A DNA stretch of 42,516 bases from JBKXSZ01 sp047017005 (GCA_047017005.1 JBKXSZ010000012.1:1-42516), one strand, 5' to 3'; numbered from the stretch's first letter, positions 7,758 to 15,518 are shown. The notes: generated by a model from the sequence alone, not told the origin. Translations and numbers: made by a program.

Positions 7758-8287
7758 TCATAGCAACTCTAATATTCCTAATAGTTGCTTTCGCAATTTC
7801 TTGTATTTTGTAATAGCAAATCCGTCTTTTTGCTTTGCTATATAAAGAGTATTACTTCCCCATGATACTCCACAAGGTAAATAATATAAATTATATCTTT
7901 GATCTATATTGCTATTTACTAATTTTTGAAAATCTGGTGTTACTCTTTCCACGCTAATGAATTCTATTATTTTTAGTGCAACTTCCCTTCCTACTAAATG
8001 ATAATCTTGTATGAATTTATCTAATACCATTTTTTCTATTTGCTCTATTTCTTCTTTTTTTACTCTGCTGTTACAGGTTTTAACTTTATTCCTCCCCATG
8101 TAATGGCTAATATAATGAACAAAACGCCTCCAATACCTGCCATCAATATGCCACAAAACATGACCCCTTCTAATATTAATTCAATTTCTCCTTCCATAAA
8201 AATCAATACAAAAGGTATAATTACGATTATTAGTATTCCAATAAAACTTATTAATAGCAATCCTTTAATAATCATTTCTTTTTTCAT
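7758..8287 (-). pseudogene. Two-helix membrane protein, frameshifted
   Basis: Two overlapping frames give one protein. The first (8060-8287, 75 aa) starts MKKEMIIKGLLLISFIGIL and has two clear membrane helices (about 8-30 and 42-65). The second (ending 7758) continues VKKEEIEQIEKMVLDKFIQD and closes with a soluble domain of about 98 residues (YYLPCGVSWGSNTLYIAKQK). The join is at an A7 run near 8060, where the first frame hits TAA. Because that stop precedes the A-run, ribosomal slippage there would not rescue it, so this looks like a real frameshift. Position inside the array suggests a membrane-type immunity gene; the family is unknown. Confidence 0.6.
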
Positions 8288-8339
8288 TATCTCATTGAAG
8301 ATTATACAGATTGTTTTTATTTACTAACATTCTTTGTTT

Positions 8340-8535
8340 AACTTTTGCGCTTTTGCTTTCCCCAACTACTTACTGTTTAGGTATTTGTATAATGTCTGTT
8401 TTGGCTTCTAAGTAGTAGTCTGTAGTTACTCCATTTACTGTTTTTTGTGTTCTTATACACTGTCGTTATATTTGTATGCCACATTAAATCCATTCGGATT
8501 GGACATTCCTACTAATTCTCTTCCGTTTTTACAGT
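8340..8535 (-). pseudogene. Decayed Rhs YD-repeat core fragment
   Basis: Minus strand from 8535 reads CKNGRELVGMSNPNGF, then RTQKTVNGVTTDYYLE joined directly to KTDIIQI. It matches the fragment at 11800-12060 with about 117 bases of the core missing between 'YYLE' and 'TDII', plus point changes and frameshifts. Confidence 0.75.
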
Positions 8536-8616
8536 GAAAGAAGTAATTATTATTCTTGTTTCACTGTTCCTTATGATATATTTAGTGATGTATTAATATA
8601 TCATACCTCCTTAAAT
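8536..8616 (-). other. Orphaned 5' end of an immunity gene with hairpin ribosome binding site
   Basis: A Shine-Dalgarno TAAGGAGG (8606-8613), a 10-bp stem hairpin (8572-8581 with 8596-8605) and then a start-like region matching the 5' end of the gene at 10862, running into Rhs-core sequence. It is a second copy of the structure at 12060-12138, left from recombination between cassettes. Confidence 0.55.
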
Positions 8617-8647
8617 ATTTTTCTAGCATTTCTCCCTATATTATACT

Positions 8648-8682
8648 AAACCAGAGAGAATATTTCAATTTCTCCCTGGTTT
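8648..8682 (-). terminator. Terminator hairpin after paralog C
   Basis: AAACCAGGGAGAA / TTCTCTCTGGTTT, a 13-bp stem (one G-U) around a loop of 9 bases, 7 bases beyond the stop of the immunity gene. The U-tract is poor. The same hairpin follows paralog E; only one half of it survives after paralogs A and B. Confidence 0.65.
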
Positions 8683-8689
8683 CTATTTT

Positions 8690-9523
8690 TTAATATTCTA
8701 CGTCCTTCCATTTTTCATAATTTTTTATTTGCTCTTCCTCAATGTTTTCTATAAATGTTAATCTTCTATTATTCATTTCAAATCTATCATGAATTTCATT
8801 TTCAGGTATCTTGTATTTGTTTATATTTCCTATATATTCAAAGTTTTGAACCTTTTTCTTAGTATAGTTTTCTATCCCTATTATGCATTTATATAAAATA
8901 TTTTCATATTTCTTATTGTATGTTTCTGGCTTATAAGATTGTGGTAAATATTTAATAGATTCTAATTCTTTTATATTAGGTATCTTATCAAACATTCTAT
9001 TGTATATATAGACTAGCGGGCATATATTATGCGGATAGTAATCTTCTTCTCCCACTTTTATGCACACTATGTATCTTCCTTTATATCTTTCATTCTCTTC
9101 TATTTTGTATGCATACACATCTCCTATTTTCCATGGACATATATAATTTCGGTATTTCCTTACTTTTTTCTCTGCTGGTACTGGGGATTTTATTTTTTCC
9201 TCTAGCTCTTTTAATACTTCTTTTCTTTTTTCATATTCTTTTTCTGTTGCTTCTTCTTTCCATCTTTTTAAGTCGTCTCCATTTTTCAAATACCATAATG
9301 CCTTTTCTTTTACTTCTTCTTTTAATCTTCCATAGTCCCATTGTATACTTGCTAATGCAAACCAAAATACAGATATTTCATCTTCATCATACTCTTCATA
9401 TTCTTCTATTAATTTCTTTGTTATTTCTTCATTATCTTCTCCTTGTTTTAATAAATCTATATAGGTGTCTTTTACGTCTTCTGCTATATCGTCTTGAAAT
9501 AGCTTTGGTCCCCATGCTCCCAT
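8690..9523 (-). CDS. DUF4259-like immunity protein, paralog C
   Basis: 277 aa, starting MGAWGPKLFQDDIAED (Phe where A and B have Tyr). I set the start at 9523 because of AAAGGAGAG and agreement with the other paralogs; the open frame extends 17 codons upstream into the toxin tail because the usual TAG is AAG. Middle part MFDKIPNIKELESIKYLPQS matches paralog E; the end RRLTFIENIEEEQIKNYEKW matches paralog A. It is thus a mosaic of the other copies. Its toxin module directly upstream (9542-10076) has an intact nuclease domain but is cut off from any carrier. Confidence 0.82.
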   Translation of the reverse strand: MGAWGPKLFQDDIAEDVKDTYIDLLKQGEDNEEITKKLIEEYEEYDEDEISVFWFALASIQWDYGRLKEEVKEKALWYLKNGDDLKRWKEEATEKEYEKRKEVLKELEEKIKSPVPAEKKVRKYRNYICPWKIGDVYAYKIEENERYKGRYIVCIKVGEEDYYPHNICPLVYIYNRMFDKIPNIKELESIKYLPQSYKPETYNKKYENILYKCIIGIENYTKKKVQNFEYIGNINKYKIPENEIHDRFEMNNRRLTFIENIEEEQIKNYEKWKDVEY

Positions 9524-9541
9524 ATTTCTCTCTCCTTTCTT

Positions 9542-10076
9542 TTGTCTTGTCCAATATAAAGCTTCATTTGACAAAACATTCTTTCCATAATTGAATAAAA
9601 ATTACCTGCTTCCATATATATTTTTTAGTTTTGGATTTTTAGGACTTATTCCGTTTATTTTATTTAAGTAGTTCTTTGTATTGTACTCTATCATATACAT
9701 TTGTTCTACTGCTCTTGCTTCTTGAAGTGTCATATTTTCTTCTATCGGTTCAAATTCATAATTTCTTTTTATTGGGTCTCTTTCATGTGCCTTTTTTCTT
9801 TTTTTAGTATCCTTTGTTCTTCCCACATAAACTATTTTGTTTCCATCAACTAATTTGTATACTGTATTTTCCCTTTTTTCTCGTTTTTTTCTTGATATGG
9901 AATCTCTTATATTGCTAGCAATACTTACTAAAGCATCGTTAGCTCATTGCATTGTTGCTTGTCCTTGTGGTGTTGAAGCATAAACCAAAAATGTAGCTAC
10001 AGCAAATAATGCAGCAATGCTGTCATAGAAAGAGTAATTGCATTTGGTTCTATAGCAATAACACTTTTCCTTATAA
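9542..10076 (-). pseudogene. Pretoxin linker plus GIY-YIG nuclease tip, disconnected
   Basis: From 10076 on the minus strand: SVIAIEPNAITLSMT, a one-base frame break, AALFAVATFLVYASTPQGQ (a membrane-helix-like segment), an in-frame TGA at 9944-9946, and then an open frame to 9602: SNIRDSISRKKREKRENTVY, KLVDGNKIVYVGRTKD, IEENMTLQEARAVEQMYM, KNIYGSR-stop. Both nuclease motifs (TVY and YVG), the Arg/His of RKKAHERD and the Glu of ARAVEQ are intact in the last segment. GIY-YIG enzymes cut DNA or RNA. Without start codon and carrier this is a silent cassette tip. The last 60 bases (9542-9600) are a shifted toxin tail. Confidence 0.82.
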
Positions 10077-10862
10077 TTATAACGTTTCAATTATATTTCC
10101 TTCACCAAAATAGTAGCCTTCTTCATTTGGTGTTCTTGTAGCAAATGAATCTCTTAATAAGACTTCTACTTTTGTTCCTATTGTCATTTTTGTAATATCA
10201 AAAGTTTCAAATTTTGACTTCTTTTCATTAAAATTTCCATCTGTGTTTTCATCTATTTTTACAATTACCCTTTCATATCTGGTATCATATTCTTTTTTCC
10301 CTTCTACTGTTATTGTTTTCTCTTCTATATTTATATTGGTTACTTCTCCTCTTACTGCAATTATATTAATTCTATCTTCTCCTGTATAAACAAAATATGG
10401 TATTTTCTTTTTAATTTCTATTTTAAATGGCAATTTATATTCATTTGTAAATTTAATATATCCACTTCCTTTTTCTGCATAGCCTAAATCAAAATATATT
10501 TTTGTGTCTTGTGGATATCCATATAGATAACATACCACTTTTCCATCTTTTAAAAATACAATTTGATTTGCCGTTTCACTAATTGTTGATGTGATTTCAT
10601 CCCATTTATAGCCTACAACATTATAAATATATTCTTCCGAAACATATGGGCTAAAACTATATATCGTATCCCATTCAAATGGAATATATTCTCTTAAATC
10701 TTCTATTTCTGTTTTTTCTATTTTAGAAAGTGTTTTTACTAGTTCTTTTGCATTTATATCCCATTCATCTTTAACTTCATTTGCTTTAATTATTATAATT
10801 CCTATTATTATCATTAATATAACAACTACAGTAAAAGCAGTAATTATTATTCTTTTTTTCAT
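10077..10862 (-). CDS. Membrane-anchored probable immunity protein
   Basis: 261 aa. One N-terminal membrane helix (residues 4-27, KKRIIITAFTVVVILMIIIG) places the rest outside the membrane. The C-terminal part (RGEVTNINIEEKTITVEGKK ... VIVKIDENTD, then GTKVEVLLRDSFATRTP) looks like an OB-fold DUF3221-type domain. The gene lies right behind an Rhs-core/DUF6973-like tip (10916-12085), in the place of its immunity gene, and copies of its 5' end are left at 8536-8616 and 12060-12138. The best ribosome binding site is separated from the ATG by a hairpin (see 10863-10899). Specific function is inferred from position. Confidence 0.7.
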   Translation of the reverse strand: MKKRIIITAFTVVVILMIIIGIIIIKANEVKDEWDINAKELVKTLSKIEKTEIEDLREYIPFEWDTIYSFSPYVSEEYIYNVVGYKWDEITSTISETANQIVFLKDGKVVCYLYGYPQDTKIYFDLGYAEKGSGYIKFTNEYKLPFKIEIKKKIPYFVYTGEDRINIIAVRGEVTNINIEEKTITVEGKKEYDTRYERVIVKIDENTDGNFNEKKSKFETFDITKMTIGTKVEVLLRDSFATRTPNEEGYYFGEGNIIETL

Positions 10863-10899
10863 TCTACTGTATGATATTTTAATATATCATCACTCCTTT
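10863..10899 (-). promoter_or_regulatory. Ribosome binding site with intervening hairpin
   Basis: AAAGGAGTG (complement of 10891-10899) lies 28 bases before the ATG at 10862, too far for normal use. The 20 bases 10871-10890 form a hairpin (stem ATGATAT/ATATCAT, loop of 6). Folded out, the remaining distance is 8 bases. Two related 5' ends in the window (8536-8616 and 12090-12138) have the same order Shine-Dalgarno, hairpin, start, with a longer 10-bp stem. Confidence 0.6.
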
Positions 10900-10915
10900 C
10901 TTACTTTTATATTTC

Positions 10916-12085
10916 TCATGGCATACTATGCCTATTTTGTGCTATTGCATGCATTACCATATCTGACATAATATCATATGGATTTGAACTATTAGATATA
11001 GTAAATGTTTTATTTAAATATGAAAAACTATACGTATCTCTACTTCCCGCTATTTCTGAAGTAAATTGTCCTTGTTCCTTCTCCCTTTTAAAAGCATCTT
11101 CAGCAGACAAATATATTTTTCCTATTGCTCTTCCTAATTCATTATTTTTTTTATCCATTTCTGTATGTTTTCCCGTTTCTCCTTGTTCATGTGCATTTGC
11201 AAATTGAGTTGCACGTATTGGTCCTATATCGTAAGTCATAAAAGCATTCCATGTTGCATGATAATATGCATTTATTGTTGTTCCATCGTGACCTTCTAAT
11301 GTTGTTACCTTCTGTGTTTTCATTGTATATTTATCTGTCCTTCTTTTTGACTGATATCCAATTACTGATGTTATAGGATATCTTACTGCATTTACTTTTT
11401 CGGCAAGTTTTAATTTTCCAAATACACTAAACAATCCACAAATTTTACTAATAAAATTACTAAAAAATCCATAGCCTGTTGGATCAATTCTACTAATTGA
11501 ATCATTTTCGCAATATATATACATATTATGAGAAAGTAATCCATTCCCTGTACTTATCATACCATCTAAACTAATAAATCTTCCCCATGTAGGGTGATAG
11601 TATCTGGATTGTAGGTAATATAAACCAGTCTCTTTATCGTATCAATAACCTCTATAGCGATATGGATTTATATTTCCAATATGCTCTTGGTTAGTTATTA
11701 CATCTTTTCCATCTTTATCTTTTATGCTAATTAGATTTCCCCAACTATCATATGTATAACTTGCTACTTGCTCTAAGTTGTTGTTTAGTATTCCTATAAT
11801 ATCTGTTTGTGCATTTCGGATGTAGTAGTATTGGTCATTGTTATATTTAAATCCTATTAATTCTCCTTGGTCATCATAGCTGTATGTTAGGATGTTGTTT
11901 CCTGTTTTTTCATATACTACTTTATCTCCTTCTAAGTAGTAGTCTGTGGTTACTCCATTTACTGTCTTTTGTGTTCTTATTCCACTGTCGTTATATTTGT
12001 ATGTCACATTAAATCCATTTGGATTGGACATTCCTGCTAATTCTCTTCCGTTTTTACAGTGAAAGAAGTAATTATTATTCTTTTT
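10916..12085 (-). pseudogene. Rhs/YD-repeat core C-terminus with DUF6973-like tip, split by a TGA
   Basis: One continuous minus-strand frame broken only by TGA at 11642-11644. Before it: NPNGFNVTYKYNDSGIRTQ, ILTYSYDDQGELIGFKYNND, YYIRNAQTDIIGILN, ASYTYDSWGNLISI, INPYRYRGY. After it: YDKETGLYYLQSRYYHPTW and GRFISLDG...SRIDPTG, the hallmark end of the Rhs core. The tip that follows (about 165 aa) has YHATWNAFMTYDIGPIRATQ, FANAHEQGE and TEMDKKNNELGRAIG, the pattern of DUF6973-type tips. The part after the TGA keeps an open frame with a possible ATG at 11560, but it has no visible ribosome binding site. The N-terminal carrier and most YD repeats are absent; upstream the frame fades into the copied 5' end of an immunity gene. 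Confidence 0.85.
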
Positions 12086-12089
12086 TCAT

Positions 12090-12138
12090 TTTTCCTTATG
12101 ATATATTTAGTGATGTATTAATATATCATACCTCCTTA
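12090..12138 (-). other. Orphaned Shine-Dalgarno plus hairpin of an immunity-gene 5' end
   Basis: TAAGGAGG (12131-12138) is followed by a 10-bp perfect stem (12097-12106 with 12121-12130) and then AAGGAAAA and an ATG at 12087-12089 whose frame (MKKE-stop) dies at once. After about 25 bases the sequence turns into Rhs core. It is the 5' end of a gene like the one at 10077-10862 cut by recombination. Confidence 0.55.
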
Positions 12139-12156
12139 AATTTTTCCTATTATACT

Positions 12157-12183
12157 AAACCAGAGAGAATTTCTCTCTAGTTT
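12157..12183 (-). terminator. Terminator hairpin after paralog E
   Basis: Stem AAACTAGAGAGAA / TTCTCTCTGGTTT (one mismatch or wobble), short loop, 7 bases beyond the stop of the immunity gene. Homologous to the hairpin at 8648-8682. Confidence 0.6.
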
Positions 12184-12190
12184 CTATTTC

Positions 12191-13024
12191 TTAATATTCT
12201 ATACCCCTCCATTTTTCATAATTTTTTATTTCTTTCTCTTCAAATCTATTTATTGAACACAAAATGTTATTACCCATTTCAATTTTATGATGAACTTCAT
12301 TTTCGGGTATTTTGTATTTGTTTATAGTCCCTATATATTGAAATCTTTGAACCTTTTTCTTAGTATAGTTTTCTATCCCTATCATGCATTTATATAAAAT
12401 ATTTTCATATTTTTTATTGTATGTTTCTGGCTTATAAGATTGTGGCAAATATTTAATAGATTCTAATTCTTTTATATTAGGTATCTTATCAAACATTCTA
12501 TTGTATATATAGACTAGCGGGCATATATTATGCGGATAGTAATCTTCTTCTCCCACTTTTATGCACACTATGTATCTTCCTTTATATCTTTCATTCTCTT
12601 CTATTTTGTATGCATACACATCTCCTATTTTCCATGGACATATATAATTTCGGTATTTCCTTACTTTTTTCTCTGCTGGTACTGGGGATTTTATTTTTTC
12701 CTCTAGCTCTTTTAATACTTCTTTTCTTTTTTCATATTCTTTTTCTGTTGCTTCTTCTTTCCATCTTTTTAAGTCGTCTCCATTTTTCAAATACCATAAT
12801 GCCTTTTCTTTTACTTCTTCTTTTAATCTTCCATAGTCCCATTGTATACTTGCTAATGCAAACCAAAATACAGATATTTCATCTTCATCATACTCTTCAT
12901 ATTCTTCTATTAATTTCTTTGTTATTTCTTCATTATCTTCTCCTTGTTTTAATAAATCTATATAGGTGTCTTTTACGTCTTCTGCTATATCGTCTTGAAA
13001 TAGCTTTGGTCCCCATGCTCCCAT
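12191..13024 (-). CDS. DUF4259-like immunity protein, paralog E
   Basis: 277 aa. N-terminal 170 residues as in A-C (MGAWGPKLFQDD form, as in C). Residues about 177-215 equal paralog C (MFDKIPNIKELESIKYLPQS), the next 30 equal paralog B (CMIGIENYTKKKVQRF), and the end is its own (VHHKIEMGNNILCSINRFEE). It is the only paralog directly behind an unbroken toxin ORF: the toxin stop TAG at 13040 and its own ATG are 15 bases apart with AAAGGAGAG in between, so the two are translationally close and surely co-transcribed. Confidence 0.83.
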   Translation of the reverse strand: MGAWGPKLFQDDIAEDVKDTYIDLLKQGEDNEEITKKLIEEYEEYDEDEISVFWFALASIQWDYGRLKEEVKEKALWYLKNGDDLKRWKEEATEKEYEKRKEVLKELEEKIKSPVPAEKKVRKYRNYICPWKIGDVYAYKIEENERYKGRYIVCIKVGEEDYYPHNICPLVYIYNRMFDKIPNIKELESIKYLPQSYKPETYNKKYENILYKCMIGIENYTKKKVQRFQYIGTINKYKIPENEVHHKIEMGNNILCSINRFEEKEIKNYEKWRGIEY

Positions 13025-13039
13025 ATTTCTCTCTCCTTT

Positions 13040-13843
13040 CTATTGTCTTGTCCAATATAAAGCTTCATTTGACAAATCATTCTTTCCATAATTAAATAAA
13101 AATTCTCTTCCTGCATCCATATATATATTTAGTTTTGGATTTTTAGGACTTATTCCGTTTATTTTATTTAAGTAGTTCTTTGTATTGTACTCTATCATAT
13201 ACATTTGTTCTACTGCTCTTGCTTCTTGAAGTGTCATATTTTCTTCTATCGGTTCAAATTCATAATTTCTTTTTATTGGGTCTCTTTCATGTGCCTTTTT
13301 TCTTTTTTTAGTATCCTTTGTTCTTCCCACATAAACTATTTTGTTACCTATTTCATTTTCGATTCTTTCTTCGATCTGTTTGGTATTTTCTTCTACTTGT
13401 TGCTCTTTTTGAGTTTCTTTTTTAAGTTCCTCTTCTTGTGCCTTTGTCTCTTTTACATCTTCCTGCATTGCTTCTGTATCAATTTCGGTTTTTAAATCAT
13501 TATTAATTTCTTCTAATTTTCCATTCTTCTCATAATGAACTGGATATTCATAAGTTGCTACTCTCGTGGTTCCATCTTCCATACGAAAAAACTTCTGCGT
13601 TTCTGTCCTTTTTTCTACCTCTTCATACAGTATTTTAGGTTCCTTTTTTGGTTCCTCCAATGGTGGTTTACTGTCATCTAGTGTTATTCCATTGTTGTTA
13701 TTTTTATTATTGTCGAATTCCTCTTTTGCATATGTTGTTACTGGGCATAGGTAAAAATCAAAGATGATTACGCACACTAATAGCATGGCAATCATCTTTT
13801 GTACAAAGTATCTCCTTTGCATCCCCCTTTTTTCTTCCAACAT
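13040..13843 (-). CDS. Secreted carrier N-terminus fused to GIY-YIG nuclease tip
   Basis: 267 aa. Residues 1-39 are a signal peptide (basic start, hydrophobic MIAMLLVCVIIFDFYLC, cleavage likely after TTYA). Residues 40-120 are the usual opening of clostridial Rhs/wall-associated carriers (ILYEEVEKRTETQKFFRMED, then EYPVHYEKNGKLEEI). A Glu/Lys coiled-coil-like stretch (122-163) leads straight into the toxin tip from about residue 166: IVYVGRTKDTKKRKKAHERD with Tyr171, Gly173, Arg174 and His185, and Glu212 in ARAVEQ. The full YD-repeat barrel, normally over a thousand residues, is missing. So is the first strand with the GIY-equivalent Tyr (TVY in the copies at 9602 and 3904), so nuclease activity is doubtful. 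AAGGGGGG lies 6-7 bases before the ATG. It is followed by immunity paralog E. Confidence 0.82.
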   Translation of the reverse strand: MLEEKRGMQRRYFVQKMIAMLLVCVIIFDFYLCPVTTYAKEEFDNNKNNNNGITLDDSKPPLEEPKKEPKILYEEVEKRTETQKFFRMEDGTTRVATYEYPVHYEKNGKLEEINNDLKTEIDTEAMQEDVKETKAQEEELKKETQKEQQVEENTKQIEERIENEIGNKIVYVGRTKDTKKRKKAHERDPIKRNYEFEPIEENMTLQEARAVEQMYMIEYNTKNYLNKINGISPKNPKLNIYMDAGREFLFNYGKNDLSNEALYWTRQ

Positions 13844-13976
13844 AAAATTCCCCCCTTTTATTTTCTACTCCTTCTGGTATTTTATTTATGTTCAAATTCA
13901 TCATAGGGTAATTGTCGAAATAAGTCAAATACTTTCGTACGACTGTTTTCGAGCTTTTTCGACATTTGTTTTTATT

Positions 13977-14017
13977 AATAAAAAAAAAAAAACAAGAGCA
14001 AATTATACTCTTGTTTT
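13977..14017. terminator. Hairpin with A/T tracts on both sides
   Basis: AAAACAAGAG / CTCTTGTTTT stem with a 9-base loop; on the minus strand it is followed by a run of 13 T. It would stop any readthrough from clpX before the toxin locus. The stretch 13844-14186 otherwise contains only the 5' region of the carrier gene and the clpX terminator. Confidence 0.75.
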
Positions 14018-14114
14018 ATCCTTTTTCTATTTTTGAGAAAATAGAAAAATATTAATTCTGTTGGTATTCTTGCTGTTACATATTTCTTCTAAAAGTAAAA
14101 TCTCCTTTTTCTAA

Positions 14115-14162
14115 TAAAAAATACACCTCCAAATGTTAACCTTTTGTCTAACATTTGAGGTG
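14115..14162 (-). terminator. Terminator of the tig-clpP-clpX operon
   Basis: Minus-strand stem CACCTCAAATGTTA / TAACATTTGGAGGTG (one mismatch) with loop GACAAAAGGT, followed by ATTTTTTATT. It lies 25 bases past the clpX stop. Confidence 0.85.
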
Positions 14163-14186
14163 CACTTCAGTATTACACTTCCTTCT

Positions 14187-15518
14187 TTATGACGCTGTTT
14201 CATTTTTTGGAGCAGCTGTTATTTTCTTTTTTCTTACTTGTTTTTTTTGTGCTTGCTTATTTTCATTCATAACTAATTTTGGCTCTTTTCCTTCTACAAC
14301 AGTATCTTTGGTGATAATACATTTTTCTATCTTTGGATTGGATGGTACGTCAAACATAACATCTCTCATTATTTCTTCTAGAATAGAACGTAAACCTCTC
14401 GCACCTGTTTTTCTTTCAATTGCTTTATCTACAATTAGATTTAGTGCTTCTTCATCAAATTCTAATTCCACATCATCTAATTCCAGTAATTTTTTATATT
14501 GTTTTATTAATGCGTTTTTAGGTTTTGTTAGAATATCAATTAGTGCTTCTCTATCTAATTCTCTTAAAGTTGCAACAATTGGTAATCTTCCTATGAATTC
14601 TGGAATTAATCCAAACTTTAATAAATCTTCTGGTAAAAGTTGTTCAAATATCTTGTATTTATCCACTTCTTTTACACTTTCAATTTTTGCTCCAAATCCC
14701 ATTGATTTTTTACCAGTTCTATCATTAATGATTTTTTCTAGTCCTTCAAAAGCTCCTCCACAGATAAATAGGATGTTTTCTGTATTAATTTGTAGAAACT
14801 CTTGATGTGGATGTTTTCTTCCTCCTTGTGGTGGTACAGAAGCTACTGTTCCTTCTATAATTTTTAGAAGTGCTTGTTGTACTCCTTCTCCTGAAACATC
14901 TCTTGTAATAGATGGATTTTCAGATTTTCTTGTTATTTTATCGATCTCGTCGATATAGATAATTCCTTTTTCTGCTTTTTCGATATCATAATCTGCTGCT
15001 TGGATTAGTTTTAATAGTATATTTTCTACATCTTCTCCTACATATCCCGCTTCTGTTAATGTTGTAGCATCTGCTATTGCAAATGGTACTTTTAAGATTC
15101 TTGCTAAGGTTTTCGCTAGATATGTTTTTCCACATCCTGTAGGTCCTAGTAATAAGACATTACTTTTTTGGATTTCAACATCCTCTTTTTTCTCATTTTC
15201 TTCTTGTTCTTCTTTATGGTTGATTCTTTTATAGTGGTTATATACCGCTACGGATAATGTCTTTTTTGCATCTTCTTGTCCGATAACATATTCATCTAAT
15301 ATTTTCTTTATTTCTGCTGGTGTTGGTATCTTTTCTTGTTCAGGTATGGTATATCCCTTTTCATCTTCTTCGTAGTATTCATCTTCTAAGATATTGGCAC
15401 ATAGATTAATACATTCATCACAAATATATACTCCAGGTCCTGCTACGATTCTTTTTACCGCTTCTTGTGATTTTCCACAAAAAGAGCACTTTACGTTGTT
15501 ATTTTCAAATTTTGCCAT
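14187..15518 (-). CDS. clpX: ATP-dependent Clp protease ATP-binding subunit ClpX
   Basis: 443 aa, normal length. ClpX is the AAA+ unfoldase that feeds tagged proteins into ClpP. The N-terminal zinc-binding domain has Cys11, Cys14, Cys33 and Cys36 (CSFCGKSQ ... YICDEC). Walker A GPTGCGKT is at 125-132, Walker B IIYIDEID with Asp190-Glu191, and sensor/arginine-finger regions follow (RKTGARGLRSILEEIMRDV). The ClpP-docking loop reads KKSMGFGAKIE instead of the more common IGFG. An AGGAGAGG site stands 9 bases before the ATG. Last gene of the tig-clpP-clpX operon, 66 bases behind clpP. Confidence 0.98.
   Translation of the reverse strand: MAKFENNNVKCSFCGKSQEAVKRIVAGPGVYICDECINLCANILEDEYYEEDEKGYTIPEQEKIPTPAEIKKILDEYVIGQEDAKKTLSVAVYNHYKRINHKEEQEENEKKEDVEIQKSNVLLLGPTGCGKTYLAKTLARILKVPFAIADATTLTEAGYVGEDVENILLKLIQAADYDIEKAEKGIIYIDEIDKITRKSENPSITRDVSGEGVQQALLKIIEGTVASVPPQGGRKHPHQEFLQINTENILFICGGAFEGLEKIINDRTGKKSMGFGAKIESVKEVDKYKIFEQLLPEDLLKFGLIPEFIGRLPIVATLRELDREALIDILTKPKNALIKQYKKLLELDDVELEFDEEALNLIVDKAIERKTGARGLRSILEEIMRDVMFDVPSNPKIEKCIITKDTVVEGKEPKLVMNENKQAQKKQVRKKKITAAPKNETAS

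Noticed and set aside
8050..8070. Programmed -1 frameshift at the A7 run of the two-helix protein gene
   Set aside because: The zero-frame TAA comes before the slippery run, so a ribosome would have stopped already.
8040..8327. Plus-strand 95-aa Ile/Pro-rich ORF
   Set aside because: Complement of the two-helix membrane protein; no initiation signal.
13205..13495. Plus-strand Phe/Cys-rich ORF opposite the carrier-toxin gene
   Set aside because: Mirror of the Glu/Lys coiled-coil region on the minus strand; no start signal.
14155..14805. 216-aa plus-strand ORF opposite clpX
   Set aside because: Overlaps fully with the certain clpX gene, low-complexity Ser/Phe composition, no ribosome binding site.
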